64,000 bases of DNA from an uncultured Myxococcales bacterium (GTDB lineage Bacteria > Myxococcota > Myxococcia > Myxococcales > Myxococcaceae): contig CALJKW010000055.1 in the NCBI GenBank assembly GCA_937980205.1, forward strand, positions 62,001 to 126,000, in the 5' to 3' direction. Each line of letters starts with the position of its first letter. The first letter of the stretch is position 1. The translations under genes and the position numbers were made by a program. The notes under the pieces were generated by a model that saw only the letters and a program-made list of their open reading frames with translations, was not told the origin of the DNA and did not search any database. Below, in pieces: positions 56,137-63,627 of this stretch.

Positions 56137-56757
56137 ATGAAATCGATCGTTCTCGCGCTCACTGTTCTGGTTCCTCTCGCCGCGGCTGCCGACGGCAAGA
56201 TGATGAAGGCGGCGTCGGAGGGCAAAGATCTCTACGCGACCTTCAACACCTCCGAAGGCACCTACGTGGTGAAGCTCTTCTCGAAGGACGCGCCCAAGAC
56301 CGTCGCGAACTTCGTCGGTCTCGTCACCGGCGAGAAGGAGTGGACGGACCCGAAGTCCGGCGCCAAGCAGACCGGCAAGCCGCTCTACAACGGCACGATC
56401 TGCCACCGCATCATTCCCGACTTCATGATCCAGTGCGGCGACCCGCTCGGCCAGGGCATCGGCGGCCCCGGCTACAAGTTCGAAGACGAGTTCCAGTCGG
56501 GCCGCAAGTTCGACAAGGTCGGCATTCTCGCGATGGCGAACGCGGGCCCGAACACGAACGGCTCGCAGTTCTTCGTCACCGTCTCCACGCCCGCGCACCT
56601 CAACAACCGCCACACCATCTTCGGCGAGGTCGTCTCGGGCTACGACGTGGTGGAGAAGACGTCGAAGGTGCAGACCGCCGGCGCGAACAAGCCGGTGAAG
56701 GACGTCGTGATCAAGAGCATCGAGATCTCCGAGAAGGCTCCGGCAGCCAAGAAGTAA
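56137..56757 (+). CDS. Exported cyclophilin-type peptidyl-prolyl isomerase
   Basis: A 206-residue cyclophilin with a signal peptide (KSIVLALTVLVPLAAAADG). The core is FNTSEGTYVVKLFSKDAPKTVANFVGLVTGEKEW, FMIQCGDPLGQGIGGPGYKFEDEF, MANAGPNTNGSQFFVT and TPAHLNNRHTIFGEVVSG; the Arg/Phe/Gln active-site set (HRIIPDFMIQCGD, SQFF) is present. It catalyses proline isomerisation of exported proteins. The next gene is a close paralogue without a signal peptide. Confidence 0.95.
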   Translation: MKSIVLALTVLVPLAAAADGKMMKAASEGKDLYATFNTSEGTYVVKLFSKDAPKTVANFVGLVTGEKEWTDPKSGAKQTGKPLYNGTICHRIIPDFMIQCGDPLGQGIGGPGYKFEDEFQSGRKFDKVGILAMANAGPNTNGSQFFVTVSTPAHLNNRHTIFGEVVSGYDVVEKTSKVQTAGANKPVKDVVIKSIEISEKAPAAKK

Positions 56758-56776
56758 ACAAGCTTCGAGGGCACAC

Positions 56777-57325
56777 ATGGGCATGATGGACGAGGCACGG
56801 AACGGCAGTGATCTGTACGCGACCTTCGAGACCACCGAAGGCACGATCACCGTGAAGCTGTTCCCGAAAGACGCGCCGAAGACGGTCGAGAACTTCGTGG
56901 GCCTGGCGACGGGTGAGAAGGAGTGGACGCACCCGGGCACCGGCGAGAAGAAGAAGACGCCGCTCTACGACGGCAGCATCTTCCACCGCTGCATCAAGGA
57001 CTTCATGATCCAGGGCGGAGACCCGCTCGGCCGCGGCACCGGCGGCCCCGGCTACAAGTTCGAGGACGAGTTCCAGAGCGGCCGCCGCTTCGACCGCCCC
57101 GGCCTGCTCGCCATGGCGAACGCCGGCCCGAACACGAACGGCTCGCAGTTCTTCATCACCGTCGTGCCGACCAAGTGGCTGGACAACAAGCACACCATCT
57201 TCGGTGAGGTGGTGAGCGGCATGGACGTCGTCGAGCGCGTCGCCAACATCATCCCCAAGGACAGCGGCGACCGTCCGAAGACCGACGTGAAGATCAAGAA
57301 GCTCAAGATCTCGACGAAGCTGTGA
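56777..57325 (+). CDS. Cytosolic cyclophilin-type peptidyl-prolyl isomerase
   Basis: A 182-residue cyclophilin, the cytosolic paralogue of the preceding gene; the two share long identical stretches (APKTV, GEKEWT, PLGxGxGGPGYKFEDEFQSGR, ANAGPNTNGSQFF). The active-site residues HRCIKDFMIQGGD and SQFFIT are retained. No signal peptide. The pair is a tandem duplication whose products are targeted to two compartments. It ends in GTGA overlap with era. RBS GAGGG lies about eight bases before the ATG. Confidence 0.94.
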   Translation: MGMMDEARNGSDLYATFETTEGTITVKLFPKDAPKTVENFVGLATGEKEWTHPGTGEKKKTPLYDGSIFHRCIKDFMIQGGDPLGRGTGGPGYKFEDEFQSGRRFDRPGLLAMANAGPNTNGSQFFITVVPTKWLDNKHTIFGEVVSGMDVVERVANIIPKDSGDRPKTDVKIKKLKISTKL

Positions 57326-58224
57326 AAGCAGGGTTCGCAGCGCTGATCGGCCGGCCGAACGTCGGCAAGTCCACGCTGCTGAACCGGCTCACCGGCGAGA
57401 AGATCGCGATCGTCTCGCCCAAGCCGCAGACGACGCGCAGCCGCATCCTGGGCGTCGTCACGCGCCCCGAGGGCCAGGTCGCGTTCGTCGACACGCCCGG
57501 CATTCACCAGGCGAAGGGCGCGCTCAACCGCATGATGGTCGACGTCGCGCTCACCGCCGCGAACGAGTGCGACGTCGTGCTGTTCATGATCGAGGCCGAG
57601 GCCCAGGGCGTCAGCGAGGGCAACCAGCTCGTCGTGAAGCAGCTCCAGCACGCGAAGAAGCCGGTCATTCTGGTCATCAACAAGATCGACGAGATTCAGA
57701 AGGCGCTGCTCCTGCCGCTCATCGCGAAGTGGAAGGACGTGCTGCCCTTCGCCGAGGTGATGCCCATCTCGGCGCGCACCGGCGACGGCGTCGATCGGCT
57801 GTTCGAGCTCGTCGCGAAGCTGATGCCCGAATCCGAGCAGCCGCTGTTCCCGCCCGACGTCTTCACCGACCAGGCCGAGCGCACGCTGGTGGCCGAGCTG
57901 ATTCGCGAGCAGCTCTTGCGGCACTGCCGCGAGGAGATCCCGTACTCCTCGGCCGTCGTCGTCGAGATCTTCGACGAGAGCGAGCGCGAGACGGGGCGCC
58001 AGGGCCTCGTGCGCATCGACGCGGCCATCTTCGTCGAGCGGGAAGGGCAGAAGGCCATCGTCATCGGCAAGCGCGGCTCGATGCTCAAGACCATCGGCAC
58101 CGACGCGCGGAAGTCGATCGAGCGCATGCTCGGCTGTCGCGTGTTCCTGTCCCTGCGCGTGAAGGTCGAGTCGAGGTGGAGCGAGGATCTCCGCGGCCTG
58201 CGCAAGATGGGCTACGGAGACTGA
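57322..58224 (+). CDS. era: GTPase Era
   Basis: A 300-residue GTPase that binds 16S rRNA and helps 30S maturation. G1 GRPNVGKS (residues 8-15), G2 TTRSRI, G3 VDTPGIH, G4 NKID, then the C-terminal KH domain (AIFVEREGQKAIVIGKRGSMLKTIG). The GTG at 57322 overlaps the cyclophilin stop; rnc and der flank it in this conserved rnc-era neighbourhood. The length is normal. Confidence 0.97.
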   Translation: MKAGFAALIGRPNVGKSTLLNRLTGEKIAIVSPKPQTTRSRILGVVTRPEGQVAFVDTPGIHQAKGALNRMMVDVALTAANECDVVLFMIEAEAQGVSEGNQLVVKQLQHAKKPVILVINKIDEIQKALLLPLIAKWKDVLPFAEVMPISARTGDGVDRLFELVAKLMPESEQPLFPPDVFTDQAERTLVAELIREQLLRHCREEIPYSSAVVVEIFDESERETGRQGLVRIDAAIFVEREGQKAIVIGKRGSMLKTIGTDARKSIERMLGCRVFLSLRVKVESRWSEDLRGLRKMGYGD

Positions 58225-58225
58225 C

Positions 58226-59629
58226 GTGAAGCCCCTCGTCGCGATCGTCGGCCGCCCGAACGTGGGCAAGTCGACGCTGTTCAACAAGCTCATCGGGCGC
58301 CGCCAGGCGATCGTCGAAGACGCTCCGGGCGTCACGCGCGACCGCCACTACGCCGAGGCCGAGGGCATCGTCTACGTCGACACCGGCGGCTTCGTGCCCG
58401 AGTCGAAGGACGACTCGCTGACCCACGCGGTGCGCGCCCAGGCCCAGGCCGCGGTCGAGAGCGCCACGCTCGTGCTGTTCGTCGTCGACGCGCGCACCGG
58501 CATCACCGCCGCCGACGAAGAGGTCGGCCGCTACCTGCGCAAGTCGTCGCGCCCGGTGCGCCTCGTGGTGAACAAGATCGACGAGCCTCGCAACGGGGCG
58601 ACCCTGCTCGCCGACTTCCACGGCCTCGGGCTCGGAGAGCCCATCGGCGTCAGCGCCGAGCACAACCACGGCATCCACGATCTGCTCGACGCCATCGAAG
58701 CGGCGCTTCCCGAGGCCGACGAAGAGGCGCCCGAAGACGGGGAGGGCACGATCCGCCTCGCGATCGTCGGCCGCCCGAACGTCGGCAAGTCGTCGCTCGT
58801 GAACGCGCTGCTCGGCGAGGAGCGCGTCATCGTGAGCCCGGTCGCGGGCACGACGCGAGACCCGATCGACACCCGCTTCTCCCGCGGCGAGCAGGACTTC
58901 GTCATCACCGACACCGCCGGCATCCGCCGCAAGGCGGTCATCACCCAGAAGGTCGAGCAGTACTCGGTGATGCAGGCGCTGCGCGTGCTCGAGGACTGCG
59001 ACGTCGCCGTGCTCGTGCTCGACGCCACCGAGCCCGCCGTCGAGCAGGACGCGAAGATCGCCGGCCTCGCCGAAGAGCAGGGCCGCCCGCTCATCATCGT
59101 CGTCAACAAGTGGGACCTGAAGCGCGGCGTCGTGAAGGAAGAGGCGTTCCGCGACGAGGTCAAGCTGCAGCTGCGCTGGGCCGCCTGGGCTCCCATCGTC
59201 TTCGTCTCGGCGAAGGAGGGCGACAAGGTCGGCAAGGTGCTCGACCTCGCCGTCGAGCTGCACCGCCAGGCGCACATGCGGGCCTCGACGCCGCTGCTCA
59301 ACCGCATGCTGCAGCACGTGACGACCGAGCACCCGCTGCCGACCGAGGGCGGCAAGAGCTTGAAGATGTATTACGTGGCGCAGATCGGCGAAGCGCCGCC
59401 GACGTTCCAGTTCATCTGCAACCGCCCGCAGCTCGTGCCCGATCGGTACAAGCGGTACCTGCTCAATCAGCTGCGCGAGACGTTCGATCTCAAAGTGCCC
59501 GTGCGGCTCAAGTTCAAGGAGCGCCCGGGTGAGAAGAACCGGAAGCAGGCCGTCGCCCGGTACAAGGCGCTCGACGCCAAGAAGGCCCGCCGCCGCGGCA
59601 ACCGGCGCAAGCTCGCGCAGGACGAATAG
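58226..59629 (+). CDS. der: GTPase Der (EngA)
   Basis: A 467-residue tandem GTPase for 50S subunit assembly. First G domain with GRPNVGKST near residue 9, second with GRPNVGKSS near residue 186, each followed by a G3 motif (VDTGGF, TDTAGIR) and an NK-x-D motif, and a C-terminal KH-like domain (LKMYYVAQIGEAPPTFQFICNRPQLV). Starts at GTG 58226, one base after era. It ends with a Lys/Arg-rich tail. Confidence 0.97.
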   Translation: MKPLVAIVGRPNVGKSTLFNKLIGRRQAIVEDAPGVTRDRHYAEAEGIVYVDTGGFVPESKDDSLTHAVRAQAQAAVESATLVLFVVDARTGITAADEEVGRYLRKSSRPVRLVVNKIDEPRNGATLLADFHGLGLGEPIGVSAEHNHGIHDLLDAIEAALPEADEEAPEDGEGTIRLAIVGRPNVGKSSLVNALLGEERVIVSPVAGTTRDPIDTRFSRGEQDFVITDTAGIRRKAVITQKVEQYSVMQALRVLEDCDVAVLVLDATEPAVEQDAKIAGLAEEQGRPLIIVVNKWDLKRGVVKEEAFRDEVKLQLRWAAWAPIVFVSAKEGDKVGKVLDLAVELHRQAHMRASTPLLNRMLQHVTTEHPLPTEGGKSLKMYYVAQIGEAPPTFQFICNRPQLVPDRYKRYLLNQLRETFDLKVPVRLKFKERPGEKNRKQAVARYKALDAKKARRRGNRRKLAQDE

Positions 59630-59632
59630 CGC

Positions 59633-59649
59633 GATGGGCTTGCCCCATC
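59633..59649. terminator. Small hairpin after der
   Basis: GATGGG-CTTGC-CCCATC (59633-59649), four bases after the der stop. It ends where the vapC-like remnant begins. Weak terminator candidate. Confidence 0.35.
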
Positions 59650-59853
59650 CCTCCTGCGGCAGCTGTCGTTCATGACGACGCTGCCGCCGTCTCTTACGGC
59701 CGGATCACCGCCGACCTGCGAAAGGCTGGCCGCGAGATCGGCACCGCCGACACGATGATCGCGGCGATCGCCCTGGCGAATGATCTGGCCGTCATCACAC
59801 GCAATGCGAAGCACTACCGGCGCGTAAAGGGGCTCAGAGTCATTCGCTGGTAA
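59650..59853 (+). pseudogene. Remnant of a VapC-type PIN-domain toxin (3' part)
   Basis: The frame ending TAA at 59851-59853 reads DDAAAVSYGRITADLRKAG, then REIGTADTMIAAIALAN and DLAVITRNAKHYRRVKGL, ending RVIRW. This is the C-terminal half of a PIN domain: the conserved Asp in IGTADTMIAA, the TRNAKHYRRV loop and the final GLRVxxW. No start codon, no N-terminal D-x-N-x-L half (first catalytic Asp), and no antitoxin gene precede it; it starts just after der. Its composition is less GC-rich than its neighbours. A decayed toxin gene, probably acquired and then deleted. Confidence 0.75.
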
Positions 59854-59895
59854 GCGTTGACAGCCCCCATCCGCCTGCGCAATGTGCCCGCCCCG

Positions 59896-60696
59896 ATGTC
59901 CACGACCGACAAACTGACCCGCAAGGAGCTGAAAGCTCCTGACGAATTCCAGAAGCTGGGCGCTCAGGCCGTACCGTTCCTCGTGCAGCACCAGAAGACG
60001 GTCGTCGGCGCGATCATCATCTTCGTCGTCGTCGGCCTGGGCGTGACGCTCATCCAGTACATCAACGCGCGCAGCGACCAGAGGGCGATGACCGAGCTGG
60101 GCGCGGCGCTCAAGCCGGTCTCCCGCGAGGTGAACGCCGCCGGCGTCTCCGAGCCGGGCTCGCCCCCGGTCTTCAAGACCGAGGCCGAGAAGAACGAGGC
60201 GATCATCAAGTCGCTCACCGAGTTCCGCACCAAGAACGGCAGCAACAAGGCCGGCGCCACCGCCGCGCTGCCGCTCGGTCACGCGCTGCTGCGCGAGGGC
60301 AAGGCGCAGGAAGCGCTCGCCGCGTTCGACGACTACCTGAAGGGTTCTCCCTCGGACGACCCGCTGCGCCCGACCGCGCTCGAAGGCCGCGGCTACGCGC
60401 TCGAAGCGAAGAAGGACTACGACGCCGCGCTCGCCGCGTTCGACCAGCTCTCGAAAGAGAACACCGCCGAGTTCATGAAGGGCATGGGGCTGTACCACCG
60501 CGCGCGCGTGCTGCTCCTCCAGGGCAAGACGGCCGAGGGCATCCAGCAGCTGCAGCAGATCGACACGGCTGCCCCGGGCAGCTCGGCTGCGCGTCTCGCG
60601 GTCGAGCGCATCGGCGTGCTCGCTTCGCAGGGCGTGAAGATCCCCGAGCTCGTGAAGCCTGCGCCCTCGCAGTTCGGCTTCGACGCGGGCTCGTGA
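59896..60696 (+). CDS. YfgM-like membrane-anchored TPR protein
   Basis: A 266-residue protein. ATG 59896 gives STTDKLTRKELKAPDEF; an earlier ATG-like codon (59857) would add 13 residues. One transmembrane segment near 36-56 (VVGAIIIFVVVGLGVTLIQYI) leaves the rest in the periplasm. TPR-like helices follow: GHALLREGKAQEALAAFDDYL, GRGYALEAKKDYDAALAAF, YHRARVLLLQGKTAEGIQQL. The TPR_21/YfgM layout and location between der and a BamB-like gene match the conserved yfgM-bamB-der block; YfgM assists periplasmic chaperones near SecYEG. Confidence 0.85.
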   Translation: MSTTDKLTRKELKAPDEFQKLGAQAVPFLVQHQKTVVGAIIIFVVVGLGVTLIQYINARSDQRAMTELGAALKPVSREVNAAGVSEPGSPPVFKTEAEKNEAIIKSLTEFRTKNGSNKAGATAALPLGHALLREGKAQEALAAFDDYLKGSPSDDPLRPTALEGRGYALEAKKDYDAALAAFDQLSKENTAEFMKGMGLYHRARVLLLQGKTAEGIQQLQQIDTAAPGSSAARLAVERIGVLASQGVKIPELVKPAPSQFGFDAGS

Positions 60697-61862
60697 GGCG
60701 AATCGCCCTCGCCCTCGCCGCCGCGGTGCTCGCCAGCGGCTGCCGCACCATCTCGCTCGACAGCGACGCGATGATGCCGGCGAGCGACGAGCACCTGCAC
60801 GTGCCGCAGTACTTCGACGTCGAGTGGTGGACTCCGCTGGTGAAGCCGACGCTGCTCGAGTTCCAGCCGAGCGAGACGGCGAGCCCCGCGGTCGACCCCG
60901 ACACCGAGCGCGTCATCGTCTGCACCCGCGACGGCTTCGTGCGCTGCCTGTCTCCGGTCGACGGCCACGTCGAGTGGGAGAAGGTCGTGCGCGGTCGCTG
61001 CTTCGCCGGCTCGACGGTGCACGAGGGCATCGCCTACGTCCCCGGTGGAGACAGCGTCCTCTACGCGCTGCGCTCGCGCACCGGCGAGCAGGTGTGGAGC
61101 TACGCCGCCGGCGAAGAGCTCGTCACGGCCCCGGTCATCGCCGGCGAGCTCGTGCTCGTCGCCTCGCAGAGCGAGACGCTGTTCGCCGTCGAGCGCGCCA
61201 CCGGCAAGTGGAAGTGGCAGTACCGTCGCGACGCGCCTCCCGGCTTCACCGTGCGCGGCACGGCGACCCCCGTGGTGCGCGACGGCGTCGTCTACATGGG
61301 CTTCGCCGACGGCTACGTGGTCGCGCTGACGCTCGACGACGGCGTGCAGAAGTGGGAGCGCAACCTCTCGACCTCGGGCGGGCTGCAGTTCCTCGACGCC
61401 GACGCGACGCCGGTGCTCGACGATCAGGGCAACCTCTACGCGGCCAGCTACAAAGACGGCGTCTACGCGCTCAAGGCCGAGAGCGGCGAGACGCAGTGGG
61501 TGACCGCGCGCGGCGGCATCAACAGCGTGCTGCAGAGCGGCGAGGTGCTGCTGACCGGCGGAGACGGCAAGGTGGCGGCGCTGCACTCGGGCACCGGGCG
61601 CGAGCTGTGGTCTTTGAACCTGGCGCCGGGCAAGAAGAACGCGGCGCCCGCGGGCCGGCCGCCGATCCTGCTGCGCGGGCTGCTCGCCGTGCCGACGACG
61701 GGGCCGCTGGTGTTCGTCGACCCGCTCAAGGGCCGCGCGAAGGTGGCATGGAACCCGGGGAAGGGCGTCACCGCGACCCCGGTGGTGCACGGCACGCGCA
61801 TGTACGTGCTCTCGAACCTCGGCACCGTGTTCGCGCTGGAGCTGCGCGGCGGCGGGTCGTGA
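60693..61862 (+). CDS. BamB-like outer-membrane assembly lipoprotein (PQQ-type beta-propeller)
   Basis: A 389-residue lipoprotein: signal RRIALALAAAVLASGC with Cys at about residue 17, then about eight PQQ-like blades such as DGFVRCLSPVDGHVEWEKVV, DSVLYALRSRTGEQVWSYAA, ETLFAVERATGKWKWQY, DGYVVALTLDDGVQKWERNL, DGVYALKAESGETQWV and GKVAALHSGTGRELWSLNL. The repeated (L/V)-x-A-L-x-x-x-T/S-G-x-x-x-W motif is the beta-propeller signature. BamB is a scaffold of the BAM complex. The GTG overlaps the upstream stop (GTGA). Sequence between blades contains no enzymatic residues. Confidence 0.88.
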   Translation: MRRIALALAAAVLASGCRTISLDSDAMMPASDEHLHVPQYFDVEWWTPLVKPTLLEFQPSETASPAVDPDTERVIVCTRDGFVRCLSPVDGHVEWEKVVRGRCFAGSTVHEGIAYVPGGDSVLYALRSRTGEQVWSYAAGEELVTAPVIAGELVLVASQSETLFAVERATGKWKWQYRRDAPPGFTVRGTATPVVRDGVVYMGFADGYVVALTLDDGVQKWERNLSTSGGLQFLDADATPVLDDQGNLYAASYKDGVYALKAESGETQWVTARGGINSVLQSGEVLLTGGDGKVAALHSGTGRELWSLNLAPGKKNAAPAGRPPILLRGLLAVPTTGPLVFVDPLKGRAKVAWNPGKGVTATPVVHGTRMYVLSNLGTVFALELRGGGS

Positions 61863-62263
61863 AGCAGATCCGCGTCGTCGCGGCGCTCATTCGCTCGGCG
61901 AGTGAGCCGGGCCGCTACCTCGTGCAACAGCGGCTCCCGAACAAGGCGCGCGCGAACCTCTGGGAGTTCCCCGGCGGCAAGGTCGAGCCGGGCGAGGGTG
62001 ACGAGGCCGCGCTGGTGCGCGAGTGCCAGGAAGAGCTCGACGTGAAGCTCGAGGTCGGCCGGCGGGTCTGGGGCACCACCCACGCGTACGAAGATCTGAC
62101 CGTGACGCTCGAGCTGTTCGCCGCGCGCATCGTGTCGGGCGAGCCGAAGCCGCTGGGCGCCCAGGCGCTGCGCTGGTGCACGTTCGAACAGATGCAGGCG
62201 CTGCCGTTCTGCGAGGCCGACGTGCCCTTGTTGAACGCGCTGGCGCGCGGTGAGATCTCTTGA
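61859..62263 (+). CDS. NUDIX hydrolase (MutT-like)
   Basis: A 134-residue NUDIX protein. The Nudix box GGKVEPGEGDEAALVRECQEEL (residues about 39-60) fits GX5EX7REUXEE, although the last position is Asp (ELDV) where Gly is usual. The opening VAALIRSASEPGRYLVQQRLPNK and ANLWEFPGGK match 8-oxo-dGTP diphosphatase MutT. It cleans oxidised nucleotides from the pool. The GTG start at 61859 overlaps the BamB-like stop (GTGA). Confidence 0.85.
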   Translation: MKQIRVVAALIRSASEPGRYLVQQRLPNKARANLWEFPGGKVEPGEGDEAALVRECQEELDVKLEVGRRVWGTTHAYEDLTVTLELFAARIVSGEPKPLGAQALRWCTFEQMQALPFCEADVPLLNALARGEIS

Positions 62264-62267
62264 AGGC

Positions 62268-63074
62268 GTGATCGAACGGACGTTCCAGCTCGTCAAGGGC
62301 GTCGGCCCCTGGCGCGAGAAGGACATCTGGGCCAAGGGCTTCCCGGACTGGGCGGCGTTCGAGAAGGCGTCGGAGGTGGTCGCGAGCGCCGGCATCGACG
62401 CCGAGCTGCGCGAGGCGATCGCGAAGGCGCGCGGCGCCTCGCTCGGCGAGCTCGCGCAGATGATCCCCGAGCGCGAGCATTGGCGCCTGTATCCGCACTT
62501 CGTCGACCAGGCCGCGTTTCTGGATCTGGAGGCCGACGGCGACGAGCAGATCACGGTCGGCGGCGTCATGGACGGCGCCGGCGTCGCGACGTTCATCCGC
62601 GACTTCGAAGGGCCCAAGGCGCTGCAACAGCTCGCGACACGGCTGGAGCAGAGCCCGATCTGGGTGACGTTCAACGGCGGCACCTTCGACATCCCGGTGC
62701 TGAGGCGGCATTTCCCGGGGCTGAAGTCGCCGCTGGTGCACCTCGATTTGAGGTTCCTGGTGCGGCGGGTGCGGCTGAAAGGGGGGCTCAAAGAAGTCGA
62801 GGAGCACCTCGGGCTTCACCGGCCGCCGCACTTGAAAGGAATTCGCGGCTACGACGCGATCCGGCTGTGGCGCGAGTGGCAGACGACGAAGAACCCCGAC
62901 GCGCTGCGGATCCTCGTCGAGTACAACCTGTACGACGCCATCAACCTGAGATCTCTCGTGGACCTCTGCATCACGCGGGCGGCCGAGCAGCTGGCGTGGG
63001 ATGAGCCGTTCCGGGCGCCGTTCGAGCGCGGCGACGTGCTGTATGACGTCTCGAAGCTGCTGCTGGAGCTGTGA
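62268..63074 (+). CDS. YprB-type ribonuclease H-like exonuclease
   Basis: A 268-residue RNase H-fold 3'-5' exonuclease-like protein. GTG 62268 (VIERTFQLVKGVGPWRE) is preferred over GTG 62250 because the family starts M-x-x-x-T-F. Nuclease motifs: DQAAFLDLEADG (in place of the DIETTG pattern), FNGGTFDIPVLRRHFP, HLDLRFLVRR and YDAINLRSLV. The acidic residues fit a DEDD-type site, with the first motif as FLDLEADG. A Bacillus YprB relative is adjacent to a helicase, but none is found here. Its stop is one base before a convergent gene's stop codon region. Confidence 0.82.
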   Translation: MIERTFQLVKGVGPWREKDIWAKGFPDWAAFEKASEVVASAGIDAELREAIAKARGASLGELAQMIPEREHWRLYPHFVDQAAFLDLEADGDEQITVGGVMDGAGVATFIRDFEGPKALQQLATRLEQSPIWVTFNGGTFDIPVLRRHFPGLKSPLVHLDLRFLVRRVRLKGGLKEVEEHLGLHRPPHLKGIRGYDAIRLWREWQTTKNPDALRILVEYNLYDAINLRSLVDLCITRAAEQLAWDEPFRAPFERGDVLYDVSKLLLEL

Positions 63075-63075
63075 C

Positions 63076-63627
63076 TCAAGGCACCAACAGCGGCGTCAAA
63101 TACCCGCGACAGTACCGATCGACAGCCCGAGCACCGACGTCGTTCGCGAAGATGTGCTTGAAGCAGAAGCCGCCTCGACCCGCCGGTGAGTCTGGCAGGT
63201 GGCGCAAGCGAAACAGCGGCGCCGATTCTTCGTGCCCCGGCGGGAACGCCCAGAACTCGACGAGGTTACCGTCCGCCACATCGACGCGTCGGTATCGGCT
63301 CCCCGACGGCACATCGCGCGTCGCGACGACATGGACAACGAAGTAGGGCTCGCCGAGCAAGATGATTGGGAGAAACTCCACGCCGCCCAGCGGCAACAGC
63401 TCATCACGGACGCGAGCGCAAACAGCGAGGGCGTTCGGATTGAACATTACGGGTGTTAGGCGGTCCTCGGGATCCGGCAGTTGGAGCTGCTGGACTCTCC
63501 AGACGTCCTCGAGCGGTTCCGGCTTAGAGAGGCGCTCGTCAGTCCAAAGGCCCGTGCCGTCGTCGAACCAAGACGCCGCGAAATCGCCTGACGGTAACGA
63601 CGTCAACTGGAGCCGAAACAGAGCCAT
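63076..63627 (-). CDS. Possible Imm11/DUF1629-like protein
   Basis: A 183-residue protein with a TGATG overlap to the upstream gene; ATG 63627 starts ALFRLQLTSLP. The middle segment NALAVCARVRDELLPLGGVEFLPIILLGEPYFVVHVVATRDVP resembles the Imm11/DUF1629 pattern (paired hydrophobic strands E-F/L-P-I..L-G-E-P-Y and V-H-V), which in myxobacteria occurs in multi-copy clusters and is linked to immunity. The similarity is read by eye and is moderate. Codon use is lower in GC than neighbours. Possibly co-transcribed with the gene at 63627. Confidence 0.5.
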   Translation of the reverse strand: MALFRLQLTSLPSGDFAASWFDDGTGLWTDERLSKPEPLEDVWRVQQLQLPDPEDRLTPVMFNPNALAVCARVRDELLPLGGVEFLPIILLGEPYFVVHVVATRDVPSGSRYRRVDVADGNLVEFWAFPPGHEESAPLFRLRHLPDSPAGRGGFCFKHIFANDVGARAVDRYCRGYLTPLLVP

